Source: Sitta carolinensis (Eukaryota > Chordata > Aves > Passeriformes > Sittidae). Taken from it: a stretch of 64,000 nt of DNA. The notes under the pieces were generated by a model. The model saw only the letters and a list, made by a program, of their open reading frames with translations, did not search any database and was not told the DNA's origin. Each line of letters starts with the position of its first letter. Within the stretch, counting starts at the first letter, position 1. Location of the stretch: NCBI GenBank assembly GCA_032173965.1, contig CM063287.1, forward strand, positions 11,289,859 to 11,353,858, in the 5' to 3' direction. Shown here in pieces: positions 1 through 12,985 of this stretch. The position numbers and the translations under genes are program-made.

Positions 1-559
<559 letters not shown>

Positions 560-2229
560 ACCTTCAAAGTGGCCTCTTCCATCCCCATCATCCTTAAAGA
601 TTCTCTGGCAGCATGCGATCAACAGCAGCACAACAGATCAAGATAAAAGCTAAAATAATTGCCAATATTGCCTATCTAATAATATGCCTTACCATTAATA
701 GAATGTAACATTTCTCCTGGGCATGTGCATGCATGCAATAGGTATTTACATGACTATGATTTGTATACATATATATGTAAATTTATATATGTACACACAG
801 TGTTAATGATGGTGTTCACGACAGAACTACAGTTACAGGTTCTGCCGATTGTTTACACGGACCCTATACCACAGCCAGGTGAAATGAAGTACTTTTCAAA
901 AAGCAAGGAATAATATTCTCAAGGAATATTTGTTACATGTATGGCTTTTGCAGAGGTTCAGTAACTGTGGGGCCACTAATTGCAAGCACTCACCCACAAC
1001 ACAAACACTGTTCTTATTATACGACAAGACAAAGGAAGCTGAAACAAGCCACAGCATAAAAGGAGAATTACTGCTTTCCCAGTTTTAGAAAGTCTTAAGA
1101 GTTTTGTGCTGCTGATTTCTGGGACTTTTTTTTCTATTTGTTACAACCTCTTGGGCAGGGCTTAGGCAAAATAATTTTTGCAGGACATAGAAAAAAAAAA
1201 GTGAATAATTGTTTGAGGGTGTGGGTTGGGTAGAAAGGGAATTCCATGAGATTCCAAGAGGTTTTTGGAGGAAACAAAATTGGCTTGCCTATGCAACTGC
1301 CATATCCTTCTCTTGTCATATAATCCCACTGACATGGCCCCTTCTATGTGCATGGCATGTTCATTAGGCCACAAGCACACTAAATTTACTATGAATAAGG
1401 GGATAAGAATACTTAAAACTGACCCCAAAACCCTTAACTGAAAGATTAGCCAAACTTGCTATTTATAGTAGTTTTAAAGCCACTTTCTGGAAATATTTTT
1501 ATGTCCTATTTTCTACTATAGAAATTTGTTATAATATGAAACTTGTTAGCCATAGGGGTGTTTTGACACATGGAGACTTTATATCCCTCTTTCTTTATGT
1601 CTTCCTGAAGCACCTACATATGTGGAGAGAAATTTAAGAATTACATTTCATTGTCCCATTTCAGGTAGAACTTTGCACAGGGACAGTCTGCTGCAAAGAA
1701 CATCTCATCAGGGATTGGCAAATATAAACTGAAAGTACCTCGAGTCAGTATCCTGTTTGTATGTCTACATGAGAGTACATTGACAAAAGGACACAACAAG
1801 CAATTCATTTGTAGCATTTACTAAAAAAATCAGAGGGATAATTGGTTGAGGTTGGGGGTTGGTTTACATCAGCAATTTATATTTTTATCAAGTTTCCTTT
1901 AGGGAGATTGATTAGTGTGAATGATACTTAGAGAAAATACTTTAAATCCTAAATAACTTGATGTAAACTAAATTTGTTCCGAGGACTAGTTCCATAATGC
2001 AAAGACAGCAGGGGGTTTATGCCAAGTGATATCAGGATGTTACCAGTATGTCAAGACAAGCTCTTGTGAAGAAAGTAGAAAGCTTATCATGAGCATTCAC
2101 CTAGGGAACATGAAGCTCCTGACAAATTTTCTCCAGGGTGAAACTCTTGCCATTTCTCTGCTTTGCAATAAGCAGGGCAAAATTGCATCTGCTTGTTTGG
2201 TGGGAGTGGCATGTACATATCTTGCAAAC

Positions 2230-2500
2230 TCCATTAATTATGGCAGCCCAAGTGACCCAGGCTGCTGGTCACAGCAATGGATAAGCATCCTGACTCCTGG
2301 CTTCTGACCACAGCTCTTCGACAGCTCCCTGATTTTGGGCAAGTCACAAGATCCTTCTGGACCTCAGTTTCCCCAGCTGCAAAATGGGGGTAATAATACT
2401 TTAGTATACCTACCTCACAGGAGAGTTGTGAGGTTTACTTAATACCTTATCTTTTAAGTGTTTTGGCATCGCTGGATGAAAAGCGCTATGTAATTCTAAA
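2230..2500 (+). repeat. MIR-like CORE-SINE
   Basis: The stretch holds the signature order of MIR-family SINEs: TTGGGCAAGTCAC, then CCTCAGTTTCCCC, then AAAATGGGGGTAATAATA, then CTACCTCACAG and GTTGTGAGG. An AAGCGCTATGTAA tail follows near 2480. The element is in + orientation inside the ZCCHC24 3' UTR. MIR/CORE-SINEs are ancient amniote elements and are sparse but known in birds. The subfamily cannot be set by eye. Confidence 0.8.
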
Positions 2501-3420
2501 ACAGAATTAACTAAATTAATCACTTGGAAACTACTTTTGCCCAGTTGGCAACTCCAACTAAAATAGCTGAAAATAATATTATTGAAAGTAACACTAATAA
2601 ACAGTTCAGTTGCCTCAGTGAAGATATGCAGTCTTAGCATTTTCAAATGCAAACACATTCTTTTGCACAGATTCACAAATTCACTTAGAGACAAATTCTC
2701 TCAACAAAGATACTAATCTGTCTATACAAATAAGAAAATACACAAGCAAATCTAGGGGTGGATTTTCTAAGCTTGACCTCTAGGATTAATCTCAATAGTT
2801 TGTTTCAAGCATGAGTAACTTTGAAAGAGCAGCATTTTAAACCAGATCTATTTTTTCCTCTTGAGCACTTAATAGTACATGAACAAAAAAAAAAATCACC
2901 TAGATGGTTCACATCTAGCTAAAGAACATGTAGGGAAACCCCTTAGATGAAGATAAGGGAAAACATCATTTTATTTTCTCCCTGAAACTAAGATGTTTCT
3001 ATCAATCGTTTTTTTCAGTATTGAAATAATCTCCATGTTACAATAACCACTAAATCCAGTAAAATAGCACAACTCTTGATATAGCTGTATCACTATATCA
3101 CACATCACCAGGTTCTGACAAAAAGCTGACTAAAAATACCATTATAAGCATTGGTATTTTCATGACAGTGCCCTATTATCCAGATTCAACACTGCAAGGC
3201 AATGCCTTTAGCTTATGGATTTTTTAGATTGGACTAAAAATACACATGATCTGCTTTAACACAATTAACGTCTGTAGGTATAGCATAATAACTCTTAAGA
3301 GCATACTTATGAGAGTTCGGTATTTATATTATCGATGTGTTCCTAGGCAGAAGACATATAAAGTATTTAAGTAATATTTAGCATATTTGTAGTGAGGAGG
3401 AGAGCAGGTTTCCCCCTGCC

Positions 3421-3580
3421 CTCGCGTTGGGGAAAAGCAGATGAAGAGCACAAGGTGTGGAAGAGCAAGCAGTGACACTGCCGTAGTCTCTCGGCTGAGG
3501 GGAATCCCCTGTGCCCGCCTGCGGGGCTCTGCCCGGAGCAGCGCGCCCGAGGCACTCGCTCCACGCTCGAGTCCGTGCAA
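3421..3580. promoter_or_regulatory. CpG-dense patch in ZCCHC24 3' UTR
   Basis: About 14 CpG dinucleotides fall in roughly 150 bp, while the flanks are AT-rich and nearly CpG-free. A near-palindromic GGGGAATCCCC at 3499-3509 fits the NF-kappaB consensus. The patch could be a cryptic promoter or enhancer core; function is inferred only from composition. Confidence 0.3.
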
Positions 3581-4868
3581 GTGGAGTTGCTGGAAAAACA
3601 CATCCACATTAAGTAATTGTGTGTAACAGCTGATGACCGTTGGCATTTAGTTAGTGGCACAGAAGGGACATTTCTGAATTTTCATTTCAAAGGGAAAAAA
3701 AGAAAGATTGATTACAAAATGTAGATTTGTTCTCTTCCCTCCCTCCGCACACAAAGGTAATTCACCTATAGATGTAACCAGCTCAAGAAAAAAGTAAACG
3801 CGCAGATTTTTGACTGGAAAAATGAGGAATTGATTTATCTTTTAAATTTTAGTGTCTGCTTTCTGATGTTCTCTAACTCTCTCTGCATTTAGAGCATCGG
3901 CTAACAATCATCGAAGGCATTAGTAGACAGTATTGGCAGAAGTGAAGCAAGCATCAGTAAAAAGAATTTAAAATCAATACAGGCCTCTCTAAGCTGAGTA
4001 TTTTTTAGGGGTTTACCTGAGAGCAGTCTGGCTCTGTGCATTTATTTGGCAAACTGGATTTTCAACCTCAGATGCTTGCTGTTGACAGCCTACCAGTATA
4101 TCAGCACACTCTTTTTTAATTTTCACCCTTTTGGAGATTTTTTTTAACTATCATTTATTTATTTAAAAACAACAAAATCCAAACGAACAAAAAAAAAGCA
4201 AAAAAAACCCCCACAATTTGTTTCACGAGTTGGTCATAACATTTCATATTGAATTTGGCGTTGGCACTCCTCTGGAAAAAATGTTTGAGTAATTCGAAAT
4301 GTGTGTTGTAGGTTTTTAACTGCTTTAACTTAATGAGGCTACAATGAAGTTATTACAAATACTTCATTTAAAGGTGATGAAGAAAAATCCTAGTACTTTA
4401 AAGGATGGCCCCGTTTTAGCCAGGTTCTACTGCTGCTACTACAGATGTAAAATGATGCCACACAAGCAAAGTTTGAGGCCTTTTTATCTCAAAGTTGCTA
4501 TTTAATTTCAGATAAATACACAAGAGTATATATTATTTCTGAAAATAGGTGTATTTTGAAGTTCCCCATTATATGGGACTTAGTTTTTAAACTAAAAATG
4601 TGAAGTTACATATGTCTGAGAGAAGCCTTATACCTAGAAGTATTATCTACATTTTACCTTTTTGTATAACATGAAATTTAGATTATACACAGATTGCATA
4701 CCTGTGACACTCCAGCATTTTTTAAAAAAAGAAACCTACTTAAAAGATTAAAAGTTTAGAGCTTTTGGAAATGTCAGATTTCATAGATTAGTGCTCTTTG
4801 TCCTGCAGTCACAGAGATTTTTTTTTTCCTTATTCTGGATCCTAAGAGTTGTCCACTGAACAGTAAGC

Positions 4869-4874
4869 AATAAA
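4869..4874 (+). terminator. Candidate poly(A) signal, ZCCHC24 proximal
   Basis: A canonical AATAAA lies 4.3 kb downstream of the ZCCHC24 stop and is followed within 30 nt by ACGTGTTTTTC, a plausible GU/U-rich downstream element. Use is inferred. Confidence 0.4.
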
Positions 4875-6763
4875 TCACCAATACGTGTTTTTCAAGTTAA
4901 GTAGATAGACATATATTTTCCACTTACCTTTGCCAACATATTTTAAAATGTGATGGAATTATCCCCATAGAAAAATCATTCTTTCAGATATTGCTCCACT
5001 CCCAACTGGGCTTCAACCCATATCTCTTTCTTATCTGCAAAACCAGTGCTGTCCATTGAGTTTGCTGTATCGCCCAAGTGCTCAGAGGGCTGTTTGAGAT
5101 CTTAGATATAGGGATGATGGATTGTGTTTCTAGGATGAATTTCAAAGGGACAATCGTGTGCAGTTACTAGCTATAGATGATTGATATAAATGTTTACCCC
5201 TGTATGAAGTATTTTACAGTTTTACTTGCAGATGTGTATTTATCTTGAGTTATACTTGACATAGAGTTTCTTTCAATTTTTTTTTTAATACTATGTGTGT
5301 ATTTTGGAAACCTTTTTAGATGTTAAAATTTTTGAATGGTTACAAATATTTCTTATAATACTGAATTGTTATCTGGAAACTCTTTGCAGTAACTTTTTTG
5401 TATATATTTGAGGGCCTTTTTAAAAAAAGTATTGTTTGTTTTTTGGGCAAAGTTTTTACAATTGGGAAGCTTTCAGAAGGGCCTTCCTCTCAACTGGGAT
5501 ACTAACAGAGGTAAGAGTTTTCTTAAGTATTTTGCAGTATTTGCAGAACTAAGGATGTATCCTCAAGAAAATATTTATGGAAATAATTTACTTTTTTTTT
5601 TTACAATGCTTTTGTCTGTATAAAGTATGCAACAGAACTACATTAAGAAGGAAATATTGTCTACATAAAATATTATATGAAAGTTGGTACATAATTCTGA
5701 CAAAAAACCTTGCAATTCTTTAAGCCATATTGTTTTTGTTATCCTTGGATGAAAATATCAGTGTTAAGTAACCAGTGTATTATTCAAGTGCTTAGACTTA
5801 TATGAAAATGCTTATACGGTTTATTTATGTGTATTTGGGGAAGGAGTGCTAGAAAAGCTATCACTAGACATGTAGCAAGTGAGGAGAAAATAACAGTATA
5901 CTGTCACTTTATGGCCTTGTGAGAGACACAAAAGGTGTTGAAAGCACCATGGGGACTCGGCTTTCGGAAACTCCAAAGCACAAGTGGTGGGTTTCAAAAG
6001 GTGGCTCTTGTCTTCCCCGTGACTGGAGGGGAAGAAAGTTGGTTGGGACGCTGTTTAACTTGACTTTCACAACTCTTTGCAGACTGTGAGCTCAGCTATG
6101 CAGTATCATCTACAGCAATAATATCAATCAAAGGATGTAAGAGAAAAGGATTGAAGTAGATTAGTGTAGGGGTTTACGTTTATTTTAATTAGAACTCATA
6201 GCAATATAGAATATGCATGTGCACGTATTTGAAGCATTTTACACTTTACATTTCATGTAGTTTGATTATATTATGAAGGATTGAGTTTTTAGTTTGATAT
6301 TTTACCATGCTAAAATGGGAGGTCTACCCAGCCCTATACTGGATTCTTGTTTCCTTTAAAAGGTTATTTAGTACAGCACTCACCGCATTGTGTAATAGTG
6401 CTAAAACTAACACTATTTTATTAATTTCTTCAGCTTTAAAAAAAATTAACCTAATGATTATTACTTTTGTTTAGCTGTACCCACTGACCTTGTCAGATTC
6501 AGTTGGCAAACTGTGTCATTTCTTTTTCTGTAACTGTTAATAAACTTGTACAGCTAAAACAAACAAAACCTATGGACAAAGGCCTCAGAGGTACCAGTTC
6601 TGTTTCAGCAATCAAGATGACAGCTTGCTCCTCTGGTGACTGTGTTGCTAACAAGACTGTAAAACCTCTGTTGTGGATTGTCCATAAAATGGCATTCCGA
6701 CATGTGCCTTATTTGCTGGATAGTATACAGCTTTCCTCTAGTATTCTAGCATTTTAATGCTGT

Positions 6764-6769
6764 ATTAAA
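6764..6769 (+). terminator. Candidate poly(A) signal, ZCCHC24 distal
   Basis: ATTAAA sits about 7 nt before a CA followed by nine A residues, then a T/G-rich stretch (GGTTTTCTTGAG). A second signal, AATAAA, lies at 6539-6544. Either could end the longest transcript. Confidence 0.4.
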
Positions 6770-9700
6770 GTATTGCAAAAAAAAACCAGCAAGAGCGTGG
6801 CATGGTTTTCTTGAGCGTTCCTTCCTGTGACAATTTACTCCCAGCTGCAGTGGGTTCCTGGTTACAGCCTGGCCAGCCAGTCTGGTGCCTGTGGAGCAAA
6901 CCTGCCCTACCACAACTGTGACCCAGACCATGGGAAGAAGACTTTCTCCACAGCAGTGAGTCCCTAGGCTGCTAAGAGCCTACTCACATCCAGGGTGACA
7001 GCGCTTCACTACTGGTGGGACACCTCAGGTTAATGGTGCCAGCTCCTTGTTTTTAACAGCCTGGTCTTGTCTAACATGCCTTCTCAAGGAAAAGCTTCCA
7101 TAATCAAAGTACACTTGTAGCCTTTGGTTGGATAAGAAAGCTTATGTGCCAGAAAGTCACTTTAATGAAAACTAACAATCATCATTCTTTGCAAACATGA
7201 GAAGTTAGCAAGAACTAGACCTTCTAAATGCTTGTTGTGTGTTAGCAATGCTCTTCTCACACTCCCAGCCAAAGTTCAGTGGCAAGTAATTTTTCTCCTG
7301 AGACTGACAATACTGCAGAGATTGGAAGTTAAAATAAGGGCATCAAGAAATTAACTTTGGATTTTAAGTATCCTGCCTCTAACACAAGAGATCGCGTCCA
7401 TTTAAAACAAGCAGAAAATTTTTATTAGACACACCAACACACATTTTTCTACGCCAGATCATCCCTACAAAACACACTGTATATTTGCCACTTGGAGATC
7501 TTCACCACATTGACACCATTTCTATCACATAGCAAGCCTGATTTCTGGATTTGAGTCCTCATTCAGTCCACATGAGAGAGAGCAAAAACAATGTTTATGC
7601 ATTGGTAAGCAATGGTGGAAGAAGAGGTTGACAAGGAATTGTACAGTTCTGAAGCCTTGAAAACAGTGACTATTTCATCAAATGGTGAAAGGCATGCCCA
7701 GCTGAGCCCATGGAAAGGGAAAGCCCATATTCAGAACTTGTTGGTAATTTTTTGTTTGAAAAATAAAACATACTGCTCTTCACTTAAAATTTGGCTACAG
7801 CACTTTGCCCATAGCAAAGACAAGCCACAAAGCCAAGTTGAGAACTGAAATACATCTTTCTTTTCACAGAAGACCTAGGGCTTCCTGAAAAACCCACAAA
7901 CACCTCAGATTTAGCACTCAACTGAGACAAGAAAACATGCTGAATAGAACTGCAAAGTCTTAGTTCCTTATTACCACATTTTTTGTGATTCCTCAAAGAA
8001 ATATTTTTTCACATTCAAAACAAAAGTAGATTAACACAAACTATATGGCATCAACAAAAACAATCAAACTACTTTTCCGTCATTTGTCGTAGCCGAGCAT
8101 TTCACCTTCCTGAGTGTATGAATGAGGTCAAGACACAAAGCACCAACCCACTCGTAATAGAAGGGCCAAATGATTCCTGCTACAGGAAAAATAATAGGGC
8201 TCTCACTAACATGGATTTCATATAGCACTGATACTTTGAAATAAAAAGCTGTTTCATTATTCTTAAATGAAAACCCATTTAAACAGCACACCAAGGCTAC
8301 TACTCCTCAAGTTAGTCACATCACACCAAAAGTTTCTCTTCACATCCTCCCACTGTATAGCAGGCATACAGACTAGACCTTAAATCCCATCTAGGAAGGG
8401 GAAAGAGTCTGCACATAACACTTGTGTAATATCACTCAGGGCCCACAGACATGGAATATTCACTGCCATATAACACAGTCAAATGCTTAAAAGGCTGCTC
8501 CTGTATCCATACGTCTCTGCAATAGTCTGTACACAAGAGACATTGGCAAGGAAAAAGGAACTTAAACACCAAGGGCTGAGTGCTGACAGCCAGGTCTTTC
8601 CACTAAGAAATAATACCTCTTAACTGGAACATAAAATTCTTACTCTGGATAAGTATATGTAGTTTGTGATCCTGAAAAATAGAATGCAACAGTCATGTTT
8701 GCTTTTTTCTCTAGTGTTCACCTTCTGGACTTAGAGAAACAGATCATTTGTCAAGTGCTGTGTGGGGACAACCAGCACTCCTACTCATCAAGCACTTTTC
8801 TGAAAGTAATACAACTGTTATTCTTTACTAGCTGCATCTCAAATATATTACAGATAACCAAACCCAGAAAACTGGTCATGATACCAAAACTGCAAAATTT
8901 CATTCAAATAACTTAGATTAATACCTCTCACAATCCTTTTGCAAGCTTCATAAGACATTTTTGCAAATGAAAATGCTGAGAAACACCTACCTCAGTCAGC
9001 CTTTATGGGGTCTTTATCCAAGGGGCCAAGACTGAAGCAGAATCAATTGCAGTTGAGAAGTGTTAGAGCATCCCTGCCGTGCAGCCCAGGGTAGCAGAGA
9101 CAGCCAGCATGCTGTGCAAGAGAACAGAGCACTGTGAGACAGCCCTAGGTACAGCACTGCCCAGGCACACGGCTGAGACCAGGAGCAGCAATAACCCTGG
9201 GCATTCTTTATTTCAAGGTTTTATTTCTATGCCATGAACTTAGCTAAATAAAAATACACTCAGTCATTAACATTTCCCTTTTTTTTTTTTTTTTTGTAAC
9301 AGGTAAAAATGGACTTTACACGCCCAGCTTACCCAACCAAACCCCATGCCTGCAGAAAAAGCAAATCATAGCCAAATGTTTTATGCACATTTTAAAAGGA
9401 GTAGGGTGTAACCAAAGATTTTCTTATAATCACTACTCTAGTCTTCTGTTCACCAGCTGAGACCAGAGAAGAGAATTCAAGAACACCATAAGAAAGCCTT
9501 CTCTTACGCTATTTCTGAACACATTAAAGCAGTAGGTATGGGAAATGTAACACTAGCAAGCTTGCCATTAAGTTTCCTTAGAGTTTTGCAACATAAGGGA
9601 GTACAAGTCAAAGGATTTCCAAGGAGCCAGGCATACTTATGCCCCATTTGATTTCACCCAGCAAAACTTGAAGGAGTAATGCAGGGAAACACTGCAGAAG

Positions 9701-12700
9701 TTATAGGAAGCAAGACCTCAAAACTCCCTGCTTGCAAATAAAACAATGATAAATATTCAAATCCCACTAGCACAGGAAAAAAAAACCCAAAAAACAACAA
9801 ACCTCTGCTGAGTATCCTCAGGTCAAAATTCAGAGAGTTGAAACCCACAGCCCCTAGAAAGGGCCTCCTTTTTTCCCTGCCTCACTTAAATTGGCTACTG
9901 GCCCTGAATGCTGAGGGCTCCATCTGTGCTGGCCAGCTGTGTGGGGGGTGGGACAGGGATGGAGGGGAATGGGGGTGGGCACCAGCTCCTCCACAGGTGC
10001 AAGGGCTTCCTGCCTGGATGGCTGTGCCTACTGCAGCACAAACCCAAGAGCCCTCTCCAGCAGTGCTACAGGAAAAAAGGACAGAGACATCAGTGCCACC
10101 AACAGGAATCTTCACAGGCTGCTGGGAGGTGAAGGATAGCTCAGTTCACATCTAGGAGAGACAACTCTCATTTTAATGTTCACAGGAATTGAAAGATTGA
10201 CAGTTATATCTTCTGCAGGTGTAGAAATTTCACTAAGTTTACACAAGTAAACTTCACTAGACAGAAGCTTGAATAGCACATATTGAAATCAACCGATTAA
10301 AATTGCTTTCCAACATACCTTGCTAAAGTTTCTGAATGTCTTGGATGATTTGTGAATACAAAGCAATTAACACAGAAACTAATACCTTGCCCAGCTACTA
10401 AGGTGTGGTTACTTCTTTGGATATTTGGCTACTGCAAGTTTTTGCATTTCTTTAATTAAATTGGATCAAAAATGTCTTGAGTTAAATAAAGACGACCACT
10501 CACCCCAACATGTTCCAGGATTTGAAGGAATGAAACCATGTTTATTAAGCTGGGAGGGGAACAGTAATGCACTGATTCAGAGTTGCAAAAGCAAGCGCAA
10601 ACACAAGCTGACAAGAGTCCCTGATGCTCAGTGAAAGGCACCCCAAATGGTGCATATTGAGTAACAGATTTTAAATTAGCTGGTAATAGTCAGGAATAAG
10701 TGTGTTGTATTGTTTTGGATTGTTACCTCAAAGTTATAAGAGTTTAAGAAAAGAGAAAAACAGAGGATTTGGAAGTAGGAACAATAAACTAAAGAGAAAA
10801 CATCATTATATGATCCCTATCACTTTAAAAGGACAAAACAGAAATAAAAAACTTCAGGAATGATGAAATGAAAGAAATTACTTCCCTGTGAAAGGCAACT
10901 GTGCACTGGGCCTCCATATTCTGGAAAAGAGATCATTAAGGGCAGATGTGTTAGTATCCCACAATATAAAAAATGACACAAATACAGGAAGAAATATTAA
11001 TTGCTTCTATGAGTCTCCTAGAAGAAGAGAATTTTGGAAACAAACATCTGAGGTAATGTAATTAAAACAAGAATTTCACACAGCAGACTGAAATGCATAG
11101 TCATGGGATATTCTAGCTGTCAAAAAGGATAAATGAGATCAAAACCAACTACAAAACCACATTAAAAAAAAAAAAATAAGCTCTGCAAGGGTTATTAACC
11201 ACGAAGCTGTGACCCTGCTCAGGAAGTCCCAAAGCACAGAAGCTGCCAGCAGCAAGAGATGACGCCAACAGAAAGTTGACTGCCTGTGGTTCGTATCTTT
11301 TCCCTCACTAAACTGCTGTAGGAAAGAGGATGTCTGAGTAGGTGCTAGTGTGATTGCTGTCCTGGCCCAAGAATTATTTTTTGGGTGACATTAGGAGCTA
11401 CAATATGTGAATGTAAACACACTTCAGCCCCGTACATAAGGAAATATGTGGCATCCAACTGGCACCTGACAGCTACTGGGAAAGACTCAAACAGACTTAC
11501 CCAGGGAAAAATACCCTTCAGTTCCCCAGCATTCATGCTGTGGAAGAAGACCTTGCAACTTACCTATGCTTACGCTTAGTTGGGCTAATTGTCAGGAAAC
11601 TAATTGAAACACCACCATAATTTGTAGGCTCCAATGGAATACTGCGCTACTGTAGCAATTTTTTTTTTGTTTGTTTGGGTAATTTTTTAAAAAAAAATTC
11701 CTTACATATAGTGTTTTTTTTTTAAAAAATCTGTTCCTAATTAGCTGTGTTTAAAGCTATTTTAAATGCATCTGTACATTGCATTCCTGTTTGCTGGGCC
11801 ACACCACCCACTCTTCCTCTCCAATGGGTGAGGACAGGGTTTAGCCCTTGATTAGCCTTACCATATGGTTTTCTGGGGTCACAAAAGAATTTACTGCGCC
11901 AAGGAAAATTTCTAAGAGGTGTTTAGGCACCTCTTAACATCCAAAAGGTCCAGTAAATGGCGCTCATAACAATGAGGTTATAGGCTCTGGCTGAGCCAGC
12001 ACCATGTCACGATGGGCGGCAGCCAAGCTGTGTTGGGCTTCCACAGTGGTTCCAGCCATGCTGTGCTAAGCCCTCTGGCCAGTACTGAGCCACAGCCAAG
12101 GACACCCTGGATTAGCAAGGAGGTTGGTTAGCCTGCACCCATGTTTCCCCATCTACTGATTTTCAGCTGCGCCTTTTACTCCAAGGGTGCAGCTTCACAC
12201 CCAGGAGCTGCAGGAAAGTCATGAGATGTGCATGTCTGGATTGAAAAAAGCTTTATCTTTTCTGCCATAAATATCTCTGCCCATCTTTCTATGCATGGAG
12301 AAAACGTCAGTCTGAGGCATACAGAAATATGCAGACCAAAGAAGATACATCAGTAGGCTTTTTTCAAATAAATGTAGCCAAGAGAAGAAAGTGACTTTTT
12401 CTCCCTGGATTTTCTTCCTACACTGAATCCTGTGCACCTCTTTGCAAGAATTTAGCACAACAGGAGAAGCAATGGGGTCTTGAATAAGGCTTTACAGTCC
12501 CAGAAAAGGGGAAGTTCAGCCTGAGGTATGTGTGATTTGTTCTCTCGAGAACTATACATGTGAAGTAAATCTTAGATTTTTTTTTAAAATAAGAATTTAA
12601 TGCACTTCATAAACATGATCTTCCCTTCAACACCTCACCAGTAAATCTTGCTGATTTCAAACAACTTTCCAAATATGATAAGTAGGGGAAATTTGTCACC

Positions 12701-12860
12701 TGGGTTCGTTTTGTAAAGATAGACAATAGAGCAGGTAGTGATGGGCATATAAACCTCACTTTCACCACTGGCACATACTCTGGTTCTCTTAAGAGTTAAA
12801 AACAGTGCTTTTTTTCTTAGCACAGATACTGTCTAGTCTCCAGCATGTAACCAATCCCTT

Positions 12861-12898
12861 TTGGGGATACCTAAGAATGTTGGGGATACCTAAGAATG
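12861..12898. repeat. Exact 19-bp tandem duplication
   Basis: TTGGGGATACCTAAGAATG occurs twice head to tail (12861-12879 and 12880-12898) with no mismatch, which implies a recent event. Confidence 0.9.
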
Positions 12899-12933
12899 AA
12901 AGAATAAGAAAAAGGTAAAAGAAATCTGCTACT

Positions 12934-12985
12934 AATTCACCCCAAGGTGAATTTGCTTGCTTGTTACCCAGAACAAGCAAGCAAA
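12934..12985. repeat. Two abutting perfect inverted repeats
   Basis: The first hairpin has 8-bp arms (AATTCACC / GGTGAATT, 12934-12953) around a CCAA loop. The second has 14-bp arms (12952-12965 and 12972-12985, TTTGCTTGCTTGTT and its exact reverse complement) around ACCCAG. They share two bases, so both cannot form fully at once. No gene context explains them. Confidence 0.75.

Larger units (their letters stand above)
560..6775 (+). other. ZCCHC24: ZCCHC24 3' UTR (extent inferred)
   Basis: AT-rich non-coding sequence follows the stop codon. Candidate poly(A) signals on the + strand are AATAAA at 4869-4874, AATAAA at 6539-6544 and ATTAAA at 6764-6769. The first is followed by a GT-rich stretch (ACGTGTTTTTC); the last is followed by a CA and an A-run, then T/G-rich sequence. 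The true 3' end is not fixed by sequence alone, so use of more than one site is possible. The UTR includes a MIR-like SINE and a CpG-dense patch, listed separately. Confidence 0.6.

Noticed and set aside
2026..2307. A 93-codon + strand frame in the ZCCHC24 3' UTR
   Set aside because: It runs into the MIR-like SINE and has no protein similarity that I recognise.
8064..8294. A 76-codon - strand frame with a membrane-like stretch (PVAGIIWPFYYEWVGALC)
   Set aside because: I recognise no family, there is no splice or promoter context, and the size is within chance for AT-rich intergenic DNA.
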